From: Dictyophora rubrovolvata
Lineage: Eukaryota > Basidiomycota > Agaricomycetes > Phallales > Phallaceae
Assembly: GCA_029959195.1 (NCBI GenBank)
Contig: CP114125.1
Location: 372,001-436,000, forward strand
DNA length: 64,000 nt
Direction of reading: 5' to 3'
The position numbers and the translations under genes were made by a program. Below, one piece after another: positions 11,575 to 21,989 of the stretch. Below the pieces are notes generated by a model. The model made no database searches, was not told the DNA's origin, and worked only from the letters and a program-made list of their open reading frames with translations. Position 1 is the stretch's first letter, and every line of letters begins with the position of its first letter.

Positions 11575-11880
11575 CTGTTCGTTTTTGTTCGAAGATGTAT
11601 TAAGAGATATTTATTTTCGGTTCTATGGAAGACCTCCGAGCGCGGTTCGATTACTGCAGGGGGGACTCTCCGGGTTTACGACTAAAATTTATATATAAAA
11701 AGTTTGTACGTCGAAATTTAAGACATAAAAATATTTTCACGGTCCCCTTTGAATACATACATAGCTAATACCTAAACCGCAAATGGATTTGGAGATATAA
11801 TGATAGTCATATTTGGAGGGAACAATGCTTGATCAGTCGAACAGATGATCTCATTCAACTCTGGGAGCTTTTGAAAAACT
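11575..11880. repeat. Direct repeat, left copy (UGT 3' end plus hydrolase tail)
   Basis: Contains the glycosyltransferase 3' flank (TATTAAGAGATATTTATTTT, GGGGGGACTCTCCGGGTTT, AAATTTATATATAA) and, read on the minus strand at about 11805-11850, a relic of the last exon of an S33/TAP-like hydrolase (IICSTDQALFPPN). The same order recurs at 15112-15290, so the two copies bracket the APH gene and the 131-aa gene. Confidence 0.8.
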
Positions 11881-12024
11881 TCAATCCATTTTACACACAT
11901 GCTACCGAAACAACGACCCACCGTGAAATAAACCATAACAGTTGACTTAGCAGTAGGAGCTTAGTTTTGACTCTCCGACTTCAACTCCGCCGGGATCACT
12001 CCGCACCACCGTCTGGATATTTCT

Positions 12025-13839
12025 ATGGCTCATGACCTAGCGGAACAGATATCCAAGCTCCGTAAGAAAAAATGGGTCAATCTGCAAGGCCTAATCGACT
12101 GCTCGACTGCCCATCTCTCTAGCGCAGGATCCAGTCCGAGTTGCTTGTTCATCTCCCTTCTTGGTCGGGGCAGCTACAATAGCGTCTACCGACTAGTCTT
12201 CAGCGATGGCACCCAACTAGCTGCCAGTATCTCGAACCACGACGAAGAAGACTTCAACGCCCAGGCGAAGCAGTCCGAGATTGAAACGATGAAATTCGTG
12301 CGCGAATCAGGACTGTATCCAGATATTCCTATACCAAAGGTACATGCATGGGACACCACGTTCAATAATCCCGCGGGCGCGCCCTATGTCCTCATGGATG
12401 TTGTTCAGGGGGAAAATTTGGTGGGCTTGAGGGACGACAATGGTCTACATGGCTTGGACACTCTACCCCACGCGCAGCAGCTTTCCATCGTTAAGACACT
12501 GGCAAAGCTAAAAGCATCCCTTTCCAAGCCCGTACCACTCGACGAAATAGGGAGCATCACAGCGAATGCACCGAGAGGGGGCCACTCTGTGGGTCCGCTC
12601 ATGACTCTCACGCAGGAACGTCTGGGAGGACCTTTCAAATCCGCACATGAACTCTGGCGTTCTCGTCTAGAGCATGGAATACTACATGCTGTTCAAGAGT
12701 GGTGTAACCTCGAGAACGACCAACTCTCGACGTCGCTCTCAGAGCCAAACTGCACTCCTCAAACATTCGCAGAGCTATTTCAACTGCTCTCCTCACTTAT
12801 CCCACACTTTATGATACCACGGACGTATAGTCCCTTGGTCCTGCACCACCCCGACCTCGCCTTACGCAACATTTTCTTTGACAAGGAATCACTCTCATCA
12901 GACCAACCAAAGATAACGGGCGTCATCGACTGGGGCGGCGCACAAATCCTCCCACTCATACTTACCGCCCAGTATCCCGACGACCTCATGACCACAGCCG
13001 ACGATCCATTTCCACGTCCTGGGTATCCAGACGAAAACTGGCGCTCTGTCCCTTCTGATTGGACCTCCATTGGAGACACCACCCAATGGCCACAAGCGTT
13101 CCACAGCCCAGACAACCCAGTCGACTACACACCACACGTCAGCGCGATGGTCCGCCGGTTCTACCTACGCACGTACTTCAGTGCGTGCTACGCGGAACAG
13201 TTGCATCTGTTACATGAAAAGCAACACAATTACCCTCCCCACAATCCGTTAGGCGACAACGGTCAAAAGCATTGTCGTGAGTTACCGTAAGTTTTCTTAA
13301 AATTTGTCTAGCCTTAGCTCCTGTTAGCAACACGTGACGACGAACAAATTAACACACTCCTCCGCAAGTTCCAAGAGGATGGGATATCGGATCGAGGGAA
13401 AATCAGCGAACTCCTTAGGAAAGAAGGGATCCAAATGAGGTAGGTATACTAAAATCACATCTTTAATGCTTATACTGTCACGGCTGACACACTTCATAGT
13501 GAAGGTACGGTTGCAAGACATTGTCGAGCGCTTAAAATTGCTGAAAGGTCTGGTCTTTCGGATCCAGTTTTGGCGCATGCCACGCTGTTTGCGGACGCGC
13601 CGTACTACTTGAAGTTCCACGAGACGGTGTGTGGTGGATGGACGAACTGGGTCGAACATGCAAGTTGGATACGAGAGACGTACTGGAGATTAAGGACTCT
13701 TGCAGGGCAGGGAACAGGCGAGGAGTCGCTGATCATTGGGCCAAACGTTTATCGAAGTTCTGTGGAGCCGGTGGTACGCGACTTGGGAATCTTTGAAGAG
13801 TCACCATGTTCTGGAAATGCAGATGATTCAGAAGACTAG
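12025..13839 (+). CDS. APH-fold phosphotransferase-like protein
   Basis: Member of the aminoglycoside phosphotransferase / choline-kinase-like superfamily; the fungal members phosphorylate unknown small molecules. Visible in order: a Gly-rich nucleotide loop LGRGSYNSVYRLVFSDG (residues about 49-65); a hinge YVLMDVVQGENL; the catalytic loop LHHPDLALRNIFFD with His-x-Asp and the downstream Asn (about residues 273-286); and the metal-binding GVIDWGGAQILPL. Introns: exon 1 12025-13276 (strong donor GTGAGT), exon 2 13328-13439, exon 3 13500-13839, together about 560 residues. The expected Ala-x-Lys lysine of the small lobe is not obvious (the strand reads AASISN), so catalysis is uncertain. It is more GC-rich than its surroundings and is bracketed by direct repeats, which suggests it arrived as an inserted block. 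Confidence 0.85.
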
Positions 13840-14022
13840 CGTTTGACGACAGTAATCTCTCTTCACGGTTGCTTTGGATTGTCAATACTATTCTGTACAA
13901 ATCGGCTATACATTCGACTGATTCTCTGAACAATAGATGGCACTGAGTCGGTCATTCAATATTCAACATTCAATATTCAATCCTGATCAAAGGCGCTTTC
14001 AATCCCATTGGCCCCAACACCC

Positions 14023-14418
14023 TCATCCAAGCGCGTCAATCATTGCCTCAATCATTGCCTCAATGATCGTCTCCGCCGAATCCCAAGTCGTCGACTGATA
14101 AGTCACATATGCCTCCGTCTTCTTTTTCTTCGCCACAATCGTGATATACGTCGTCGGCTGTCCTGACGTCTTCTGGGACTTGGTCTGGAACGTGATGTTC
14201 GTCTGCGACTGTGACTTCCCGTCTCCGTGCCACGGCTTGTACTGCCCAACGCCGTACACCTTCTCGATCTTGGAGGTGTCGATGTTGTCAAGGTACTGTG
14301 CGACTTCCTTCAGTGCTTTCTTGGAGGCGTTGGACTGGCTCGGGGGTAGAGCGTGAGTGAGGTTACTGAGGATGATGGGTTTTAAAGTCGGTGGACTTAC
14401 GTTTATGGTTACAGACAT
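14023..14418 (-). CDS. Small intronless protein, unknown function
   Basis: Single-exon ORF of 131 residues with coding-like composition. It starts MSVTINVSPPTLKPIILSNL, contains a Lys/Ser/Thr-rich middle (GKSQSQTNITFQTKSQKTSG), a beta-like stretch TYITIVAKKKKTEAYVTY and an acidic, helical end ETIIEAMIEAMIDALG. The end holds a short internal duplication (EAMIEAMI, also visible as a DNA repeat). There is no signal peptide and no membrane segment. It lies on the opposite strand to the APH-like gene within the same repeat-bounded block. No family recognised. Confidence 0.55.
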   Translation of the reverse strand: MSVTINVSPPTLKPIILSNLTHALPPSQSNASKKALKEVAQYLDNIDTSKIEKVYGVGQYKPWHGDGKSQSQTNITFQTKSQKTSGQPTTYITIVAKKKKTEAYVTYQSTTWDSAETIIEAMIEAMIDALG

Positions 14419-15111
14419 GGTGTTGGTATTGGGGTAAGAGATAGTATGGAAGAAGTGAGCTAGCTGATGGACAAATGGCCTCGTACAGTACAGTACCGTA
14501 TTTATAAACCAGACGATGGTCCCATGACCCGGGTATGAGATGCTCCGACTTCAAATTTGACAGCACCTGCATTGTGCAATGAAGAAGAAGGCGTACCCAG
14601 CCAACCAAGGGTCAAGACGAAATTAGTGGGGGCGGAACTGGCTCGGTTGCACTTCCACGGTGATGCGTAATCCGGCGTGACATAGTATCAGAGCAGAAAA
14701 AAATCGTGATAAAATAGAGAGTTAAATTTGATAGAACTAATAGATTATAGATTACATATAAGTATAATGCAGGAGGTGCAGTGGAAGAGGGAAATAAAAT
14801 TGCATCAATGTCACCCATAATCCGGCACCTGTCTAATAAGGACTCCATAGACACTTGGTACTTCAATGCAGATCCGGTGGTAAGTCATCTTGAGCTCTGG
14901 AAACACTTACTTGAGTGGCATAGGGCAATGTAGACTGAACTAAATCCGCCATTTCAAAGGACTGAGGAGGTGGCATATAGAGGTGTATCTCCTGTGTCCG
15001 GCTGCTGAACATTGCATTCAGGCTTCGAGGGAAATCCGTCCGGTCTTGATTCCTTGCTTCTTAGGTAAGAGTTGTGATTTGTGCACAGAGCTGAGTAACC
15101 TTGGTCTCAGT

Positions 15112-15290
15112 CTCGGAGAAGACGTATTAAGAGATATTTATTTTCGGTTCTATGGAAGACCGTCGAGCGCGGTTTGATTATTATTGCAGGGGGGACTCTC
15201 GGGGTTTGATTAAAATTTATATATAAGTTTGTACGTCGAGATTTAAGACAAATATTTGGGGGGGAACAATGCTTGATCAGTCGAGCAGAT
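15112..15290. repeat. Direct repeat, right copy
   Basis: Near-copy of 11575-11880, shortened by a deletion: GACGTATTAAGAGATATTTA, GGGGGGACTCTCGGGGTTTG and AACAATGCTTGATCAGTCGA recur in the same order. It marks the right edge of the block carrying the APH-like and 131-aa genes. Confidence 0.8.
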
Positions 15291-15760
15291 GAGAATCGAT
15301 GACAAAAACTTAGAGGCTATGAAAGAAAAGAGGACAGATTAAAGATGAGAAAGTATTTACGAATCAAGGAGAGTCCGAGAAGCACGTCTGTTATAAGAAT
15401 TTCACCGACTAATAAAAACAATCGAACCTCGAAACTGTCCATGAACGAAGAAAGAACATACAAAGAGGAGATATTTGTTGAGAGACATTGACTAGTGCTT
15501 CGAAAACGCTTTGAGTGGTAATCTCTGGCTAATGATCAACGCTATCCACGCAAGTAACGGCAAGCTCACTAAGTTGATGTCAGATTTCTTTCAATGAATT
15601 TTGAGTAATGGATGAACTAACGAGACAAATGAGGCTACATCAGGATCTATGATCGTGTCGGCGTCGACGACTTGAAGTGGTATTAAGCATGTTAAACCGA
15701 CTGGAAAAGTTCAATCTCTGGAACACCAATGTCAGACTGAACGACAAGGAAGACCATAAC
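15256..15760 (-). pseudogene. S33/TAP-like hydrolase fragment (C-terminal part)
   Basis: On the minus strand the last-exon motif CSTDQALFPP is followed upstream by a stretch (about 15490-15590) translating as SELAVTCVDSVDH and FEALVNVSQQISP, closely parallel to SELAITCVDSVDQ and FEVLVNVTQQISP in the gene at 27.0-29.8 kb. An in-frame stop follows VDSVDH and the exons do not join into one frame, so this is a relic. It may be the 3' half of the same decayed gene whose 5' half lies at 18.4-19.0 kb. Confidence 0.7.
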
Positions 15761-16216
15761 GTCCTAAAGGAACTCTAAATTTGTGTAACAAAGATTCGAA
15801 ACAAGTCACATGAAATATTAAACAGACGTACTTCTAACATTATTGAATCGTTGTTTAGTGAGATTATACGCGGTCTAGGCGAAAGTGGTGTGAACAGGTG
15901 GCTGAGAACAACTCAAAGAGAGATCATATGTCGACTAAAGCCTCTAACTCTAAGAAAATCTCTTCTCCAGTTGAGTTAGCTTGAGCCATTCAGCAGTTTG
16001 CGGGTCAAGCTGAGGCGCAGCCACCAGAGAAACCGAGTAGAACTTTTTCTGCGTTGTTCATAGCAACTAGACAAAATTCAATAATTCAGGATACGAATAA
16101 CGTCTGGGATCCCCAATAGTTTACTGGACTTGCCTCTTCCTCGATAGCAGGATTACGTAAATTATAGTTTCTCACGTTTAGAGTTTACATCCGCATCCTT
16201 CCACCCAACACTCATC
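15761..16216. other. Spacer, possible decayed mobile element
   Basis: No host gene recognised apart from the promoter and 5' leader of the L38 gene at the right end. About 15,930-16,130 shows a short coding-like patch whose origin I cannot place; a relic of a retroelement is possible but unproven. Confidence 0.25.
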
Positions 16217-16666
16217 ATGGTGAGACCCGTTTGAACTGTCCGAAGGGAACTAAACTCATTATTTTTCTATTAGCCAAAAGAACTCAAAGACATCAAAGCT
16301 TTTCTCGAAGTTTGCGGTCGTCCAGACGCCCGATGTAAGTGGAAACTGTAGCTATTGTAGACACAACTGTTTAAGCGAAAAACTTTTTTTTTCTTTCTTG
16401 CTAGCTGTACGGGTGAAGAAGACACCCAAACGACTATCCTCAGGATCACAAAAAATCAGAACGAAACTGAAGGTCCGATGCTCACGGTACCTGTACACAT
16501 TGGTCCTCGACGATGAGGAAAAGGCGGACAAGTTAGCGTCCAGTTTGTCTCCATGTTCGTTCAATCTCTTGTTATTGTTATGTGCAATTTGACTCATACT
16601 ACTCTTTCTCAAGCACTGAACATTGTAAAAATTTCGAAGAAGGCCGCTAAACCCGCCAAAAAATAA
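16217..16666 (+). CDS. RPL38: Large-subunit ribosomal protein eL38
   Basis: Structural protein of the cytosolic 60S ribosomal subunit. The first exon is only the ATG (16217-16219), followed by exon 2 16274-16334 ([20 protein letters not shown]), exon 3 16405-16554 and exon 4 16614-16666. The diagnostic block [20 protein letters not shown] matches the eukaryotic L38 signature. The C-terminus ends KAAKPAKK. The total is about 88 residues, slightly longer than the 70-78 of animals and yeast because of an insertion around [12 protein letters not shown] and a short basic tail. Exon 3 ends with donor GTTCGT, a weaker site. A lone-ATG first exon is common in fungal ribosomal-protein genes. Confidence 0.93.
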
Positions 16667-17167
16667 GCACCTGTGGGCGTAGGCGTGGGTGTCTTAAAGG
16701 GTGTCGAGTGTTTTCTATGAGGGCGAGAGTCGTACCTGTTTTACTTACCTTATTCTATGCATTATTGCGTACATGCAGAATATACGACTAAACAGCATTA
16801 CTCCCGGTAAGACCGTTTAGACGAAAACTGAAGTACTGACCCCTTATGTGTACATCGCTCCTCCACATGTGTCTCGACTGTCGGCTACATATACGTTTGT
16901 GGAACAAAAATCCAGTGACAAATGTCAATTATCTGAATAAGGTCATTCTGCTTCAAAGTTTCGACAACACCAAGACAACACGCGTGAAAGTCCGTTCAGA
17001 AAATGTTGACTACAAGCGTCGAAACGTACATACAAAACAATCCCTAAAAAAAACAAACTTATCACCTTGTTTCCCGCGGTGTGGTGCTCGATTAGTTTTC
17101 TGCGTACCCGCCCCAAACTCGCCCTCAGAAATTGCTGATGTAATCACAAAAATTATCCAAAAAGTCA

Positions 17168-18353
17168 TTATAATAGCGATACATGGTAATGTTCTACAAA
17201 ATAGAATCCATTTCTATACAAGTTCCACTTCCCCTCGAAGTACATGGTTCACGATGGACGAATACCGCAATAAACTTATGGAGCCTTTTTTGAGATCAAT
17301 CGAGCGACCACTTGCAAAACGTTCCCAATCAGCAAGGAAGGCGGCGCGGAAATTTGGACTGATAGAGCTTACTCAGGCAATAAAATATGATCGCAGTTTT
17401 GGAGTGTACGAACAAATACAGGTGTATCCCCATTTGGTTTGGAAACTAACGTGAGAATAAGTGAGTATAGGTACATATAAGATATAAAGGTGATACTTAC
17501 CTGTGCTTGGACCAGGCCAATTCGATCCCTCTCTTTCAACACGAATCCAGGACGGCAAATCTTTAAGAACAGTTGTGTTGAAGTGGTTCTCCAACAGCCG
17601 TTCGTACCTGCAACGAAATATGAACGATATAGGGACGAAGAGACTTCAGGGAGAGGTGACGTACACTTGCAAGTATCTGAGTTCCATCATCGAAAGCCGT
17701 CTTTGCATATCCAGATTTTGAAGAATAAATTTTGCATACTTCTCAATCTGCTTCGAAGCTCAGTTTTCCGAGAATCAATAAAGAGAAAGACGATATCAAA
17801 AACCTTAGCTATACGTGCCCGGGTGTACGATCGTATAACAAACCGAATCCGCTCCATTTCCGTCTGCACAAGAATAATCTGATAATGCTCATCTTCATTT
17901 GCATCCGGATCACCTCGCAATTGCGAAACCAGCGTAGCCTTGTTAACATAAGAATCTCAAAAAAAAAGTATTTCACATTTCGTCCGGAGCCCATGCCTGT
18001 TCTCGAATTCTATCCAATAAAGTTTGCAACAGATTCCCACAGTGTTGAAGCAACTCCGGAGAAAGACGCTCGTTCACCCAATGTCTCATAAGTTGAGTGA
18101 CGTGCGTATCTTGTTGATCGTCTTCTATAACCATAGGCTCTATGGGTCTTTGGTCAACTGCAACAGGTCCGAGTCCTCTTCGGGCATTAGAAGAACTTCC
18201 TCCAGCAGAAATGTTATCTGTCATGAAAGAAGGTAGCTGTAAAGGTCTGACGTCGAAAAGGTCGTCATCGGAGTTTTCGGCCAGGCTCGTACTTTCCGTA
18301 CGAGGTCGTTTGGCACGAGGAAGCATCGTTGGAGAGTAGGAACGTGCTGTCAC
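17168..18353 (-). CDS. SLD5: GINS complex subunit Sld5
   Basis: Component of the four-subunit GINS complex, part of the CMG replicative helicase at DNA replication forks in the nucleus. The N-terminus is a Ser-rich leader with a nuclear-localisation-like PRAKRPRTE. Then come the alpha-helical A domain, HVTQLMRHWVNERLSPELL and MERIRFVIRSYTRARIAK, followed by IEKYAKFIL, which matches Sld5 from yeast to human. RYERLLENHFNTTVLKDLP follows, and the C-terminal beta domain retains DTPVFVRTLQNCDHILLPE (about 17385-17440). The last exon, ending about 17168 (GFYFVEHYHVSLL), is less certain. The first intron appears to use a GC donor (CAG|GCATGG, near 17995) to AG before ATLVSQLRGD. A MluI box lies 23 bp upstream of the start. 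Confidence 0.85.
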
Positions 18354-18385
18354 GCTGTAACGCTGTCACGCTGTAACGCGTTGAA
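18340..18385. promoter_or_regulatory. MluI cell-cycle box and short repeats upstream of SLD5
   Basis: ACGCGT at 18376-18381 lies 23-28 bp upstream of the Sld5 start, embedded in repeated CACGCTGTAACGCTGT units. In fungi ACGCGT is the MCB site bound by MBF, which drives G1/S transcription of replication genes. Function here is inferred from this known role and from the target gene. Confidence 0.6.
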
Positions 18386-18419
18386 AAAATCCTACTCCGA
18401 GTCCCAGCTGCAATTTCCA

Positions 18420-19000
18420 ATTCAAGATATAAAGCATTTCGTCATTAATAAAATACTCAATCTCAAATAGACAGCATATCCCGGGCTGTCTGTAAAACAA
18501 AGCGCGTCATAACTCGAGCAGCTAAAAAAGTGGACTGGATTTACGAACCACGGTCCCCACATATTGCAAAAAGTCACTATTAGCATCGGCACACTGTTGC
18601 CCAATTTTACAAGAAGTTCGTCTGTGTCATTTACTTTGGAGAACAAAGACGCCAGATCATCTTCGTCTATAAAGTTACCGCGTGCTTCGATGCCGTTGAC
18701 GAGTATGCTGTTCCCAAAGAAATCCTGAAAAGATTCTGCTGTCGAAAAGTCACAGGTAACTAGTGGTCTGTTATAAATCCATGAGCAATAACCCAGTAAC
18801 AGCGACCTGATGAAATAATAACCCAGAATGATTCACACCGCGAGGACCCCAACCTAGAGATGCAGACGGTCGAATTGAGGTGCTCTCGTGAAGCTTCATG
18901 CTTACTGATAACTTCAAAACTCCTAGTTATATTACTTATGAGATCTCCCGCTCACGATATAAGAAAGTCTACACCCGAACCACCCGGGCCAACATCCAGT
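18420..19000 (-). pseudogene. S33/TAP-like hydrolase fragment (N-terminal half)
   Basis: The minus-strand translation gives STAESFQDFFGNSI, GNFIDEDDLASLFSKV and DTDELLVKLG, parallel to STAESFQDFFGDSI, GNFTNEDDLISFFSKV and DDIIVKTG in the gene at 27.0-29.8 kb. Upstream, the DNA at about 18920-18980 parallels that gene's earlier exon. The glycine/serine nucleophile region and the C-terminal half are missing here, so this is a gene fragment, probably the other half of the relic at 15.3-15.8 kb. Confidence 0.75.
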
Positions 19001-19273
19001 TAGCTTATCACATGCACAGCCCAACATCCCAAAATATTATACAGGACGGAACAGCCTTCACATCCCGGATCACAATACCGCACATAGTATTACTGCTGTG
19101 AAGGAATTATGTTTTCCGCATCGTTCTATATCACCTTACAAGCTTAGCATTTAGATGCCGCTATTTGTTCTGCCATATTTCAATATCAGCCTCGCCTCAC
19201 GCGCCCTCAATTTGACGTTCTCAGGGAGAAAGTTTATAAATCAATAATAAAAGTCCTTAGGTAAGATGATTTG

Positions 19274-21527
19274 CTAAAGAGGTTTGACTCGCAGAGGCAT
19301 CTGTACACCCTCCTTCTCTCGTCCCCTAATCATTGGTTTCACCGTATTGCCACCTAAATGGTAGAAGTCCAATTGATTACCAGTGTCTTCAAATTCAAAA
19401 TGGCTTATTAAGGACGCCACCACAATCTTTTTAGAAAAAAAAGATATCAGACCGGTTTCAAAGTAAGATGTGTGATGCCCACCTTTAACTCTGCGATAGC
19501 TGGCAGGGGAAAAAAGGAGCCTTTTAGCCAAGTTATCACTTGTTTCAGACGGAAACTTACCAAATATGCGACCGAGGCAAACCTTAGACCTATCGAAATT
19601 ATGAGCATATCCAACGGGAACTGACAATCGAAAAGTAAAGGACAAACCCATCACCAAAGGTATAAAGATGCCCTTGCGCTCGAATCAGCTTCACTAGAGG
19701 TGGTAAACTACCATCTTCTGACCATCTATCTGGACGGAATTCGGCAGTATCAGGGCCCCAAATAGATTCGTCAAAGTTTACACCATCTCGAACTGCCACT
19801 TGAATTACTTGACCAGCTTTTACATACACTTCCTTTTTACCAGTTGTCGGAACTGGAAAATGAAGCGGGATGACGTCGTCTTCCACGGCCTGTGTAACAC
19901 AGTGAACATCAGCTTTTTTAAGTGAAAAATTCCACTATGCAGAGAATGCGAACCATCCGGCCAATCTCTCGAAGCACGGCTTTCGTACGTAAGGTCTCAC
20001 GAATTACTTGCTCAAAATACGGAAGAGCTGTTCCACTCATTAAATCCTCGTAATTTGGAAAACGGCCGTGTTGCGCCTGAAAATCCTGCAGTTCTTTTCG
20101 TACCCTCGTTTGAATATCGTGATGACGAGCAAGTTCATACAGACATTCCTAATCAAACTATCGTATGTTTCCACGACAAGCAAGAGCAATACGTACGGCC
20201 ACGACATTAGCAGTTGTTTCTGAGCCGGCGAACATGACCCCTATAATCTATAAGACTCATGTCAATATATATTTCTTCCTTGAAAGTGAAAGTAACCCTC
20301 ACTTGAGCTATTGCCTCTTCCTTATGGATATTTGATCCATCTGCATATTTTTCTTTTGCTGAATGTATAGTTTATAGTCCACGTGTGTTTCAAATACCAA
20401 AAGGACAGTTACCTAGTACATCTAGTACTTTGGCATGCATTCCTGCGCCTTCTTTTCCAGCCCATACCTCTTCAGCAATTTTACGAAATTCTGATCGCAG
20501 ATTATTTGTATATGTCTTGAGAGGATTTGGAAGTAATAGAAGAGAAGGAAAGATCGAGGCCAGTGTTTCTATTAAAATGGTAAAATAATCGGCTGTCGGT
20601 GAATTTGTGATTTCATGTAGCAGGGAAGGGATCCGTCCTTCACTCGCGCTAATATTGTACATAAACATGGTCATACTGATACCATCCAACCTAAATTGTA
20701 GAATGAGAACGAAGAAGGAACGAATAAACTGATGTGCGAACGCTAGCATATGAATATTTGGAGCAATGTCGATAATGCCATCATCAGTCTTTTCCAATAA
20801 GTCTTCGTATTGTCTTTTCAGCTACAGTAAAATGAGCCCAATTCGTCAGGAATAAGCGCTATACTAACATTCTCAACCAAGTCATAGAACACGTGGGAAA
20901 CTTCTTGCACGGATTGAAGCCTTTTGATTCAAACTTTAGAGTCTCGCTCACCAATCAGCACGGAGCTTTTGACATACGAAAACGCTGCGCCAAGAGATTT
21001 CCTCATTCTTTTGTGTTCTTCCCCTAATCGAAACTCATCAAACGAGATTCATGAGTAAGTATGTGCCGCACATGCCTTCGGCGCAAAACAGTCCCTTTCC
21101 GAACTTTAGGCGTTTTCAGTACATTTCAAAATAGACCTAATCAGATACTTACAAATAACTCCAGGACCTGTCTATCACTATCCGGTCGTACATAATTCTT
21201 GCCTTGAAGAACATGGTTGACTCCTCTAGGATCACTTAGTATCAACCAAGGCTCCTGACGAATAATCAAGAAGTCGATACAAAGAGATCGTTATGGTCAA
21301 CTTACATAGAGTGGGCCTCTTATCTTGTACGCCTGTCCGTAAGCTTCTGCCCAACGAGTCATTATTGTTCCCATTCGCGCTCGCTCGAGTTCTAACATGT
21401 TGCCTACAAGAACGCTTGGAACTGGTGGGCCGGGAATATCGTCCAGCCTCCTGACGGTGTTGCGGTACCATTGTATGAGAACAGCTACAGCACCTGCAGA
21501 AAAGAGAGAAAGGATGGAGATAATCAT
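19274..21527 (-). CDS. Cytochrome P450 monooxygenase
   Basis: Haem-thiolate oxygenase of the endoplasmic reticulum membrane, using electrons from P450 reductase. The N-terminus MIISILSLFSAGAVAVLIQ is a membrane anchor followed by the proline hinge DIPGPPVPS. Seen in order: I-helix VMFAGSETTANVV (about 20205-20240), K-helix RETLRTK with the ExxR pair (about 19980), the meander FRPDRWSEDG, and the haem loop FGDGSKVCLGRIF, which is split by an intron (about 19590-19660) and carries the cysteine ligand. The usual Arg of that loop is replaced by Lys. It ends MPLRVKPL at 19274. There are more than ten small introns. Substrate unknown. It faces away from a site-2-protease-like gene across a region holding a MITE. 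Confidence 0.85.
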
Positions 21528-21722
21528 ATTTAGAGAGATATGAGTGTGTTAGGAGCGTATGGGTGATGCAACTTGAAAGAGGTCTTACATACAAGTCCGG
21601 AGTTATGTCCATGTCGGGGTGTATTGAGGCCGTGGCCTATCCGCGGACTTTGTCATACGCTCGGATTCTGCCGGCCGCGGAACCTTAGTTGCCCACCCCG
21701 TCTTTGGCTTAACGATTACTTA

Positions 21723-21891
21723 CACGCCCAACTGGGGGGACAGGTTATTTTCACCTGATCTAGCTTCAATTCAGTTTTCTATTCAGTCGTCGGCGTCAAA
21801 TATTAAGCGGCATCAAGCGGATTGTTGTGATTTGCCCATTCCAGGTTTTGCTAGATCAGGTGAAAATAACCTGCACCCTCAGTTGGGCGTG
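21723..21891. mobile_element. MITE, 169 bp, TA target site
   Basis: Long inverted ends: the left begins CACGCCCAACTG and continues to CAGGTTATTTTCACCTGATC; the right, read backwards from 21891, begins CACGCCCAACTG and continues with the same CAGGTTATTTTCACCTGATC block. The match is about 43 bp with a few differences. Flanking TA dinucleotides (21721-21722, 21892-21893) fit a Tc1/mariner-type miniature element. Its ends do not match the Tc1 element at 6.07 kb, so a different transposase would have mobilised it. It sits between the P450 start and the site-2-protease-like gene. Confidence 0.88.
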
Positions 21892-21989
21892 TACTATACT
21901 CCATGTTAAGTAGATATCTTTGAACCTCATTATGGAAGTTTTAATCTAAACATGCAAATGCGAGATGGCTTTGGAGTTTTCATAAAGGA

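Noticed and set aside
16846-17454. 202-codon plus-strand ORF
   Set aside because: It overlaps the C-terminal exons of Sld5 on the other strand and has no recognisable domain.
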